This document shows positions 54,625-64,000 of a DNA stretch of 64,000 bases, one piece after another. Source of the DNA: Lactuca virosa (lineage: Eukaryota; Streptophyta; Magnoliopsida; Asterales; Asteraceae); the NCBI GenBank assembly GCA_928212115.1, contig CAKMRJ010003334.1:19120066-19184065 (forward strand), read 5' to 3'. A program made the position numbers and the translations under genes. The notes under the pieces are model-generated. The model searched no databases. It was not told where the DNA came from and worked only from the letters and a program-made list of their open reading frames with translations. The first letter of the stretch is position 1, and each line of letters begins with the position of its first letter.

Positions 54625-55770
54625 TTAATCGCCAATGTTGAAATTCTGAAAGGACCCAGAGAGACTCTTATGGTTTCGAAGCTTCTTCAATTTGGATTCC
54701 AGTGTTTTGTCTCCCAAGGGTACTTCAACATGATGCATTGACCCTTGTTTTGTTGGTTCAATTGGTTCATGGACTCCAGATAGCTGCTTTATGTAGCTGT
54801 AAAATTCTTGATGAAAAGGATGGTCTAATGAGTAGTGTCTGACCCTGATCTTCTGCAGAAATGAGGCAGGGAAGGATAGTCCATTATCTGCACAACATAT
54901 ACCACCAAACATTATTTGGAGTTATTGATTTTCATGATTTTTTTTTTTCAAAAATGCCCTTATGGTAAAAGGATTTACCTTCAACAGCTCATCACAACCA
55001 TTGCCTTGCAACACTTGAACTTTTAACTTTGTTCGTTCTTGCAGAACCTGCATGCATAGCATAGCGTTTACTAATTCTTATTATGGCATTATAGATGACA
55101 AAAGTGAAAAATTATTCATTTGCTTAAGAATGAAAGGGCAGATGCAAGAAATAGCAATGTACTTTACAATTCTTTGTTATTTCTTATTTGGGCATTGTAC
55201 TTATAATATCTATCAAATTATAGCAATGGAGAACCTACTACTTTTAAACCGATAACCAATTGCTAAAATGGGTGTAAAAATTTCAAAGTACAATATGTCG
55301 TAATAAGAAATAATTTAGAAAAGTACAATGTAATATGCCCTAATAAGAAATAGTTTAGAAAAGTACAATGTTGTAATAAGAAAAATGGAAGTACAACGCA
55401 AATAGCCAATACCAAAAAAACTGAAATCATATTTTAATATTTTTTTGATACTTAAAAGTAGAATGTTGTAATAGATATCAATAGTGGGAGAGAATACCTT
55501 CTAACAAGCCAAGAATACATATGTAATTGTCTTCTCTGGGTAGTTAAGATCATCAATAGTTGAGATTGTTGTCGGCAGCTGCAGTAGCAAAAGATTAATG
55601 CTGATATTTCTTGCATTTAACCCTATTTTCATTTAATAATACGATATTTAACTTTAATATATGTGCTTAAACTAATAAGTTTGGCAATAAGATATACCTT
55701 TATTTGGTTCATATCTAAAACCTTCACACACTTGCCTATATATTTTCCCATTCTTTTTTCTTGCAGCCGG
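54625..55770 (-). pseudogene. Exons of an unidentified spliced gene
   Basis: Candidate exons on the minus strand with GT-AG borders: 55770-55698 (RLQEKRMGKYIGKCVKVLDM), 55578-55498 (LPTTISTIDDLNYPEKTITY, one TAG near its end), 55047-54979 (VLQERTKLKVQVLQGNGCDE) and 54887-54625 (FYSYIKQLSGVHEPIEPTKQ, ending at TAA). The first three join in phase; the fourth needs a one-base correction. I do not recognise the family. It lies on the same strand as the CIPK fragment and inside the region bounded by the CACTA terminus, so it may be a captured gene piece. Confidence that it is coding-derived is moderate. Confidence 0.45.
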
Positions 55771-56399
55771 CTATAATGACTTCAACAATTAAAAATCAGC
55801 ATCTAAAATGGTGAAGTAATCATAAAATAAAACCATATCATTCTCACCGAAATCACAATATTCATTAACTTTAATGTGTGATTGCACGTTATAATGGATC
55901 CGTAAGATATAATATAGAACAAGCCAAACATCTGGAACTACCTGTTGTTTCATCTACTAAAACCTGCAAGCGAATTTCATTATATTTAATGCTAAATGCA
56001 AGAAATGACAACATACTTTCATTATTTGTGTATTATGTCATTTCTTTGTATTGCAGCATTGTCTTTTGAAATTGATTTTAATAATCAAGATTATATATCT
56101 TTATTCAAGAGTATGGTAGAATGGCCATTGAATGCCTTTGGTTTTGTTCCTAGAATGGTTGGAATCACCCTTTACAAGCGAAAAATGAATCTTTATAGAC
56201 GAGATATGGCAAAAAAATGCAATTCTTGTCTGATCGACTTTGTATTAAAAGAAACCTACACCAAGATTTTAACATATATCAAATGAAATAGAACTGGTTC
56301 AACAACATATTCTGTTAATGTGCATCAAAACTTAGATTATATGTGACACTTACGCCATCATAAAAGGTCTTGAAGGAAATATTTTGGGCTTTTACTTAC

Positions 56400-57476
56400 A
56401 TTAATATTTTTTGATACAACGGAAGAACATCCTTTTTCAGGAATGAGGCCTAAAAAGTAGAGGACTGGAACTGATGACAGCAATGCTCCATTAGCAGCGT
56501 GTGGGTATTTCAAGCTTTTGTTTGTGAACCTGTCAACCAAGGGAAGGGTTACAAGGGTAGTTTAGGTGTTTATGCATCAAACTAGTATTAGGAAATTACT
56601 TAATACATTTAAAGGAATATGACCTTCAATGATTTGGTATTTGTTACATAAGTTTAATCAGGTCATTAGGAGATTGATAAAAATACAAGAGTATTTCATT
56701 AGCAATATTGGTATTTCTTATGAGCAAAAGATTAATTTAATTGCTTATTACTTAATAGCTTGTGAGAGAAAAACTAGGTTCATGTTGTAATGTAAGTGAA
56801 TATTGAGGTGTATCACTGTTCTATCAAAAGTAGAGCTTACGATTCTGCCAAAGAGCTCTCCTTCCGTGACAAATTCCAGTATCATATATCTTTTTGTATG
56901 GCTTGACAAAACCTAACAAAAGGAAAGGATCATGTCATTAAAAAAATTAGATATCATAACAGGATATGTATTTGCTATGATATCATAGTAATAAGAACAT
57001 AACTGAAACTTTTGTAATTGAAATGTATTTCAAGATGTCAATTAAACCTCATGCAGTTTCACAATATTAGGATGTCTCACTATCTTCATAATGGAGATCT
57101 CTCTTTTAATATGCAAATCAAGCTAAAAGACCATAGTCCATGGTTATAATGCAGGTGAAAATACATAAAACAGAAAAGAGGGAAGACTGAACCATCTATG
57201 AGATACAAGCAAGATTACTAGATTAGTTTACAATATATCTAACAGGTGTGTTTTTGGGATACGTTATGTAAGGTTTTGTATAGAAGAGAACAACTGTAAG
57301 TTAAAATCAAACCTGATCCACCATTTAATGCTCCAGTTTTGTGCTTTTAGCCAGAACCTTAACAGCAACAGCCTCACCAGTCTGTTTTTTGCAAACTTGA
57401 CCTCTGTAAATGTGCCTTCACCAATTGTTCGGCCAATCTCATATTTCTCCACTTTCTTTGTTACCATCTTCATCAT
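56400..57476 (-). pseudogene. CBL-interacting protein kinase fragment, SOS2/CIPK24-like
   Basis: Exon 1 from about 57476 to 57313: MVTKKVEKYEIGRTIGEGTF gives the kinase start and the glycine loop, then a small deletion shifts the frame and TAA (57325-57327) follows; MVDQ closes the exon. Exon 2, about 57110-57048, contains IKREISIMKIVRHPNIVKLHE. Exon 3, 56912-56841, encodes MILEFVTEGELFGRI. Exon 4, 56529-56400, starts VHK but is heavily diverged with stops. Exon order and phase match the CIPK24/SOS2 type known from Arabidopsis, a Ser/Thr kinase in salt-stress Na+ signalling. The rest of the kinase and the NAF/FISL regulatory region are absent. Introns are retained, so this is a DNA-level copy. 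Confidence 0.75.
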
Positions 57477-57717
57477 TAATCCAAGGCTCAAAGAACATAG
57501 ATCATCCACAATTTCTCTGACCTCTGATTGAAGACAATGGAAAAACTACACAACATCCAATATTTATAACTATCTGTGTAAAATAACAAAAGTCAAATTT
57601 ATATAGTAAACCTATTAAACTGATTATGGAGCATTGGCATCATCAGCTCCAATCCTCTACTTTACACAAAATATTATTATTTTATGAAAGTGTTGAGCTT
57701 AAAGTATCTGTTTGACT

Positions 57718-59376
57718 TGTAACATCCCAAGTCCAGGTATACCTTGTAAACCTTGATCTTTTGAGAACTTGTCCATTTTGGCCTTTTTTAGAGAAAAGGT
57801 GGTAAATGAGTACGCGGGGCGTACTAGAGTGTACGCTCAGCGTACTCATATGCGTGCATTTGACGCGGAGACCACCTAGTACGATGGGCGTACCAGAGGG
57901 TACGCTGGGCGTACTAGGCCCAGAATGAAAACCCTAATTGTTGGTGAGTCCCCTATATAAAGGATATGATGGCCTCATTCCTGGCCACTATTCCCAGACA
58001 CCAAACCCTCCTAACCCTAAATCTTCGTTCTTATAGCTTGTGAGTGCATTTGAGAGCTTGTGAGTGTAATCTTGTATTCTTGAAGTAGAGAAGAAGCCTT
58101 GGAGAAGGAGTGAGAGTCCAGGCTTTTGGATCTGAGCTTAGCTGTGTGGAAAGCTTCACATAGAGGTATAAAGCTTCAAGCTTTCTCACTCTTTTGATTT
58201 GTGCATTTATATGGAGTATTTTAGGGTTTTGTCCCAAAAGATGGAGACTTTATGAGTCAATGAGCTCCAGAGACCTTGATCAACCCCCTTTTAGTGTATT
58301 TTGTGGAGTAAAGTCATAAAAATCCAATCTTGGACGTTAGAAGAAAGTCATGCATGATATATGAGCTTAATGAGGAAAGAGGATGAGTGTTTTGAGTGTT
58401 TGTGACCTAATCAGCCATGCAAAGGCTTAAAGTCAATGACTTTATGGAGTAAAAGCTATTAGGGAGTCCAGATCTGTGATATGAGCCAAGGTCTTAACTG
58501 ATTAAGACCAAATGAGTGAGTAGGGTGAAACTGGGACGTACGTTGGGCGTAATCCCAGTACGCGCAACGTAGGGGTCGAGCATCCCCGATGCCTGCATGG
58601 CAGCCGAGTACGCCCAGCGTAGAGAGTTGGTACGCGCAGCGTACTCCCTGCCGTTGACTTTCGGTTGACTTTTAGGGTTTGTTCAATTTGTGGACTATTA
58701 AGCTCATGGAGGGGTAAAATGGTCTTTTTCCCTCCTATGAGTTTGTTTAGTTTAGCTTCAGTAAGAGCCTTTATTAATTAGGGATAATTATCGTTGTGTT
58801 AAGCGGAGGCTAGACTGGTGATTCGAGTTCGAGATTATCCGAGTTCTTACGAGGTGAGTCTTCTCACTATACTTACCTTGAGTGGTAACCTATGTGTGAC
58901 CAGAGGGTCTTATGTGCATATACTGTGTATTGAGATATCCTGCTATTTGTTTTTGTGATATGTATGATGTGTATTATATTGAGTTGCTGAGTTGAGGGAC
59001 CGAAGGGTCCAGCTGAGTTGTAGGACCAGAGGGTCCCACTAAGACACATTTGACCAGAGTGTCTTATCTGAGCATAGCCATGAGAGGCTGATGAGATATG
59101 AGTGGTATTTTGGGGAACTCACTAAGCTTTGTGCTTACCGTGTTATGTGTTATGTGTTTCAGGTACTTCTCAGGATCACGGGAAGGCGCCGGCTTGATTG
59201 TACACACGTCGGAGATTTGAGTCATGTTTTGAGAGGATCCTGGATTTGTTATATATACAGTTTTTGGGATATGTGTTGGATGATTTGATACTATAATACT
59301 TTTGAGATGTTTGAATTGAGAAAAATGTGTTGTTTTAAAATTTGAAAATTTTAGTTTGAAAATTTACGTTGTTACA
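57718..59376 (+). mobile_element. Solo LTR (gypsy-type)
   Basis: 1659 bp from TGTAACATCCC to GTTGTTACA with perfect target duplication TGACT (57713-57717 and 59377-59381). TATA-like TATATAAAGG at 57954-57963. Palindromes of the TACGCTGGGCGTA/TACGCCCAGCGTA type lie just upstream (57808-57920) and again downstream (58539-58650). Donor-like CGAG|GTGAGT (about 58852), block GGGGAACTCACTAAGCTTTG (59112 on) and acceptor-like TTTCAG|GT (about 59161) match the gypsy C LTR and the solo LTR at 50560-52312. Confidence 0.9.
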
Positions 59377-59381
59377 TGACT

Positions 59382-60822
59382 AGTTGCAAAAGTAATCAGC
59401 ATTACAAAGAATTTTGGAAAAAATGTAAAATGCCCTAATTCCTGTAGTTAATATGACCATCAGACCATTTATAAGATTTCAGATGCAATGGGCTAGAGAG
59501 GAACTTCGATCTGGACCATTCAAAAGTATTGCAAGAAGCATCAAGAAAATAATTTTGTCAATTAGGCATTTTACCAAACACTTGGTGGGGATATTGACAT
59601 ATATACTTTTACGCATAAAACCAAGTATAGCAATAAACTGAAACTCATAGAACAAAAACTGTAACTCGAATTCTAAATACACGTCACTGAAGATGCAAGA
59701 GGTCAACATGAGATCAATGATAAGTAGTTCAAGACATCCTAAAAACCTATAAATTTGATGTTTGATAACAGAGAGTATAAGGATATATTACAAAAAGTAC
59801 GACTGTACGAGTGTTTCCTTCTTCATCCTTCATAATGGCTCTGATTCTAACCTCTACGATTGGTCATATGACACCCACCGCTTCCCTCTAATACAATACC
59901 TCGTACAAGTAACCTACGCAAGGTTGGAAATCACTGTTCATCAAGCGTAAGAGTCTTCATTGAGGTGTAGGTGAAAGCAGGCGTATTGTCTATGGTGGTT
60001 ATGGTGTAGGCTAGGGTTTCGCTAGGGTATGTTGAAGATGGTTCAGGGGAGAAGGGGGTGAGTTGGCGCGTAGAGCATGATTGTGTATGATTGTGGTGGC
60101 CATAGGAGGCTGATAAGGTAATGGTGGTGGTGATGGTTAGGGGCGGAGTCAATAGGGGGACTAGCAGGTGCTCCCCCCCTAATGTTCTCTTATGTTGCTT
60201 ATATTAGTTGTATTGTATATATTACTTTCTTACTAATAAACCCCATTTAATTGTTTAAGTCCAAAAGAAATCCATCATAAGCCCAACAGCCCATTCTATA
60301 GCCTATTTATGTATTGTGCAATTACAATTTCCCTATACAGTAACAAACACAATTGCATACCTACGGCAATTACAAATCATCAGCAAATAGGCTACTTCAA
60401 TTGAATTTATCGGCATTCTCTTTTACCCACTTCAATTTCAAGAGAAGGTAATATCCAATTCTTATTAGTTATTACATATTTAAGTTTTTTGAAATTTGTG
60501 ATTAATATTTTCGTTGAACAATATAATTTGCATTTAATAATAATATTCGGATTGGATTTTTAATTCTTATAATCATAGGGTAAATCATTAACAATCATTT
60601 TTTCAAAAGAAAAAAGATGCTCATGACCTACAACCGCATCTTGTTAGTGATAATATTAGTATAGATGTTCATAATACATATCTATAACCTTAAAAAAAAA
60701 GTAATATGAAAAAGCCGATTAATGTTGAATCTGAAAAAATGATATTTCAAATTTATAAGAGGTAAATTTAGATTCTTTCATTCTTCATCCCATAGATGGA
60801 AACAAGTGAATTGTGGTAACAA

Positions 60823-60825
<3 letters not shown>
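59382..60825. other. Intergenic stretch, no gene seen
   Basis: Short ORFs only. A GGGGCGGAGTCAATAGGGGG stretch near 60138 with a following C-rich run recalls the ends of some small DNA transposons, but I could not find a partner end. Confidence 0.4.

Positions 60826-60896
<71 letters not shown>
60826..60896. repeat. TA microsatellite
   Basis: Almost pure (TA)n, about 70 bases, the apparent target of the Helitron-type terminus that follows. Confidence 0.92.
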
Positions 60897-60897
<1 letters not shown>

Positions 60898-60930
60898 TAG
60901 TAGGCTACCCGCGCGATGCAGCGGGCGGCG
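60897..60930 (-). mobile_element. Helitron-type 3' terminus
   Basis: On the minus strand: a hairpin with CCCGC/GCGGG arms (60925-60921 and 60912-60908) around an 8-base loop, a 7-base spacer, then CTAG (60900-60897) followed by T. Helitron 3' ends have a GC-rich hairpin shortly before CTRR and insert between A and T. The body would extend to the right; no TC 5' end, Rep or helicase was found here. Confidence 0.6.
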
Positions 60931-62139
60931 AATAATTTCATTCCGGAGATTAGTAAATTTTTCCTGAACAACGATTAATATGCCTTCGATGTATTACAGG
61001 CTGTCTCGACCGTTCGTTTTTTTCGTACCGGGACTCATCTTTTATTATGATGGCCAATCTAAAGAAAAGTCTCAAACTTTTAGAAAAGATTCAATTAATT
61101 TTTTTAACAAAAAAAAGTCTTATTATTTTGAGAAAATCACATAATCTGTTGTTTATTGTTCAAATATGAAAAATGACTTTTTCGTTAAATTGGGCAAAGT
61201 ATTAAATAATCACGATTATAAATTAGAACGAAAAATAGTTTTTTCCGTAATTTGTTTTGTTTCGGAAACTTATTTCTAGAATATATTCTTATGTATAATC
61301 AGTTTACTTTCGACAGGCAACACATAATAGTAAACATGCATTGTTGTTTTAGTTTTGAAATAAAAATGTGTTTTTAGTTTTTAAAATATACTTAAAATGA
61401 GGGTAATACAAATAGTTGAAATAATAGGTCGAGATGGTAAATTTCATGTTTGATGATTTGTTACCTTTGTACTTGTAATCCAAATTCAAATACAAATTGT
61501 GTAGTTGGTTTTTGGGTTAATATTAGATATACCTTATTATTTTGATTTAAAAGTAAAAATATGTTATTGTTTCATTTTTTAAATGTCAATCAGTTATTTT
61601 TGTGAGATGAAAAAAAATTGTATGTTTTCAATTAAAAATATAAATAATTTACTTTTAAGTCGCTGTTAAAAAATAATGTTTTTTGGGTTAGCCAAATAAC
61701 TTATATAATAAACTATAATACAAGCATATTTATTTTTGTAAGTTTCTTTTAAAATAATCTATTATCTTAGTCTAATTTAAAAATAAATAATGATGATTAT
61801 AGATTAGTAGGTAGAACTCAAATACTACATATATGTTGAGTGTCTGACTTAAAAAGTTATCTTACCCACATAAAATGGGAATTTGACTTATTAAGGTAAT
61901 TAAGTATTTCAAATGTTCACATATGGGTAATATTGTTTTTTTTGTACTCATTTACCCAACTAACTTGTTTCACCCGTTCACAAATAACCAACTTTACCGG
62001 CTATTGTAGGTTTTGGGTGATGTGGCATCTACGTGGCTTGTACGCTACAATACTCATCACATACGTGGCATTGAGAAGTGTTTACATTATAAGAAAGGTG
62101 AGATACGACTGCTTATTAATTAAAACCCTAGATCGATCG
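60931..62139. other. AT-rich stretch, no gene seen
   Basis: Very AT-rich and without coding pattern. The last part (61930-62139) is the likely promoter and 5' UTR of the small gene that follows. Confidence 0.45.
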
Positions 62140-62631
62140 ATGGCATCTTCTTCCTCATCCTTTTCTTCCAAACGACAAGACGAATTGCAACCAGATCATC
62201 CATGTGATTGCGACTTGCCATCTCGTGTGAAGACATCAAGAACCCCAGACAATCCTGGAAGGAAATTCAGAGTTTGTCAAAACTCACTGGTAATTCATAT
62301 TTTTTTACTTCTTCTTCATCCTCCAATTTAACATGTTTTTATAAATTTCTTGAAAAATGGAAAAAGTCCAAGCTGTAAATTTTGGCAATGGTTGGATGAG
62401 GATGAAGGGAGGAAAGATGGAAGAGGGCATTACAGGATGAAAGCAGAAGAAAGCTGCAATCTTACCTTGAAAATTTGTACCTTGGAGAATGAAATCAGCA
62501 TATGCAGGATGAAGATTGAAGAAGAGAAGAACAAGAATAAACAAGAACTTGACAAAGTCAATTGGAAATTGTTTACACATAGACTTGCATTAATTTTCTT
62601 GTTTCTCTTGTATGTCAAAATGTTGTTTTAA
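62140..62631 (+). CDS. Small GRF-type zinc finger protein
   Basis: ATG at 62140: Ser-rich start, then CDCDLPSRVKTSRTPDNPGR and FRVCQNSL, the N-terminal half of a zf-GRF domain (C-x-C ... TPDNPGR.F..C). The frame runs to a GT donor at 62290. The second part, about 62362-62631, gives SCKFWQWLDEDEG (last Cys and Trp of the domain), a charged coiled-coil segment (EISICRMKIEEEKNK) and a C-terminal hydrophobic anchor (LALIFLFLLYVKMLF). Plants have many small GRF-coiled coil-TM proteins of this layout (At4g04775-like); function is largely unknown. The acceptor is uncertain: the first AG after the donor (62365-62366) does not keep the frame, so the copy may carry an indel. Confidence 0.6.
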
Positions 62632-62689
62632 ATTATGTATTATGATGTAGTATGACTAAATTATGTATGCTTTTGTGATGTTTTCAATG

Positions 62690-62960
62690 AAAAAGGTTAT
62701 ATTCAATCATTGGAATGGAATTGTACATTGTAATGGAATTGTTATTAAACTTGATAGTATAAAAGATAGTAATAAACATTTTAATGGAATTGAATCATTG
62801 TAATTGAATCATTGGAATTGAATCATTGGAATGGTAGTGTACAAAACTTGTAATGTTATTGTGAATCATTGGAATTACATTGTTCAAACAATGTAATGGA
62901 ATTGTGATTACACTGTAATGGAATTGTGATTACAATTGATATTCTAAAAGATGGTAATAA
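62690..62960. repeat. Degenerate AATGGAATTG repeats
   Basis: More than ten imperfect copies of ATTG[GT]AATGGAATTG-like units in irregular spacing, just 3' of the zinc-finger gene. No coding potential. Confidence 0.7.
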
Positions 62961-63213
62961 ATTATAAACCATACAAATGGTATTAGAAAGATATGCAAAA
63001 GGTGGTAATACATTATAAACATTCCAGGGAACATTGACTTCAAAAGATGTATCAAAAGTTTTACATAACATAGTTACACACTTAAACATGCATTTTAAGC
63101 TATTCCAACTAGTTTTCAAAAGATGTGCCAAAAGATTCCAAAGTTAAAAGATGCCAGTCAAAGATGCCAAAAACATTAACAACAGTACAATAAGCCAAAA
63201 GTTAATCCATCCA

Positions 63214-64000
63214 TTAGCAACCATCTAGTCCAATTACCCTCCTACAACCTTCAATCCATCCATCCTTCAATCCTTTGAAACATACATAAAACTTTGAGAA
63301 ATATGTGGTTCCATCAGGCATGACATCTACATCGATCTTCACTGTTGATCCAGGGTTAGTCCTTCTTATCTCTTCTCCATAGCTCCATGTTTTTGCATAA
63401 TGCTCTTTCAAAGTACCCTCTATCTCCTGAAATGCATACTTCCTTGCATTTCTGCATTGACCAACACTTGCAATCAAATTAAATTTCTTGCTGACTTTAG
63501 CTTTCAACTTCCTTATACTCATCTTTGGTTTCTGAAGTATATGATTCATGAAATGCTTTGCTATCCATTTATAGGTAACAATGGACCCAAATTTGAACAC
63601 TCTTGCACAATTATGCATATCATTTAGAGATTTAATCTGGAATGATTTTTCACTGCTCATCCAGGTTGCCCACAACCTAAAGGGACAACCTTTACCCTGT
63701 TTATTTGTCTTACCTTTACAACATTTTACCAATAACCTTTCATGATCACTTTTCTCATACCATAAATCATATCCATTTTTGACTGCATAGTTGGTGATAC
63801 ACAACTTCAATTCCAATGGATTAGAAAACTTCATACCCAAAACTGGCACCATTTGCTCCCATTCTTGATTCTCATTATGGACAGGGAACACAACATCCTT
63901 AAGCTTCCCATTGTTTGCTTCCTCTTCATCATCATCACTAATATGCCCTAAAAGTTTGTCCAAGAATGGGTCTCCAACAGTTTTATCAAAAGTATGTTCC
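63214..64000 (-). pseudogene. MULE (MuDR-type) transposase N-terminal region, partial
   Basis: Open from the window's right edge. Acidic N-terminus (ISDDDEEEANNG), then the MuDR plant transposase DNA-binding domain: VLGMKFSNPLELKLCITNYA and a zinc-finger-like set in LVKCCKGKTNKQGKGCPFRL and DMHNCARVF. Then WIAKHFMNHILQKPKMSIRK, the region before the catalytic domain, and the conserved GCRRVIGLDGC, where a TAA (about 63214) ends the frame just as the DDE domain should begin. Either an internal stop in an old copy or a truncated transposase. Minus strand, convergent with the GRF gene. Confidence 0.8.

Noticed and set aside
55878..56286. Plus-strand ORFs in the AT-rich region near 56000
   Set aside because: No recognisable domain, low-complexity composition and antisense to the kinase-fragment introns.
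60138..60180. End of a hAT-type MITE (GGGGCGGAG...)
   Set aside because: No partner terminus or target duplication found.

Overview
This is plant nuclear DNA, a repeat-dense dicot region. The evidence is plant-type LTR retrotransposons with initiator-Met tRNA primer sites, a tandem pair of S-domain receptor kinases with the classic seven-exon layout, and CACTA, PIF/Harbinger, Helitron and Mutator traces. The repeats remind me of Asteraceae (lettuce-like) genomes; that is an impression from memory, not a search. I saw no tRNA, rRNA or CRISPR.

Layout, left to right. (1) 1-9774: minus-strand Ty3/gypsy element A, cut by the window edge and nested in a TA tract of the next element. (2) 9775-18222: minus-strand gypsy element B with the order LTR - internal - LTR - partial internal, a tandem array sharing one LTR. 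(3) 18223-24395: plus-strand gypsy element C, 5'-truncated, with a gag-protease intron, a 733-bp tandem duplication and a 3' LTR. (4) 24928-28597: S-domain receptor kinase copy 1 (minus), complete in exon structure but with three small insertions. (5) 29369-30258: a Harbinger-type MITE. (6) 31068-43589: a young 12.5-kb SIRE/Maximus-like Ty1/copia element with gag-pol plus a 927-codon extra ORF. (7) 44294-53968: receptor kinase copy 2, a pseudogene interrupted by a 4.9-kb copia element (45114-49998) and a solo LTR (50560-52312), and cut at its 5' end by a CACTA-type terminus at 53969. (8) 53969-57700: decayed exons of an unidentified gene and of a SOS2/CIPK24-like kinase. (9) 57718-59376: a second solo LTR. 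(10) 60897 onward: a Helitron-type 3' end, a small GRF zinc-finger gene and the N-terminal part of a MULE transposase running off the right edge.

The only candidate host genes are the two receptor kinases (both disrupted as written), the CIPK fragment, perhaps the unknown exons, and the GRF zinc-finger gene. Everything else is mobile DNA.

The most interesting signals lie in the retrotransposons. The long extra ORF of the copia element has its own TATA box and a probable 5'-UTR intron, and follows three repeated hairpins whose stems differ by compensatory changes. Unrelated LTR families carry clusters of short perfect palindromes (GTTTACGGCCGTAAAC, ACTCGTCGAGT, CTCACGTCGTGAG, GTACGC..GCGTAC) around their TATA boxes; the same palindrome is shared by a gypsy and a copia element, while two LTRs with the same backbone carry different ones. 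Gypsy C fuses gag to protease through a short intron absent from its relative in the same window.
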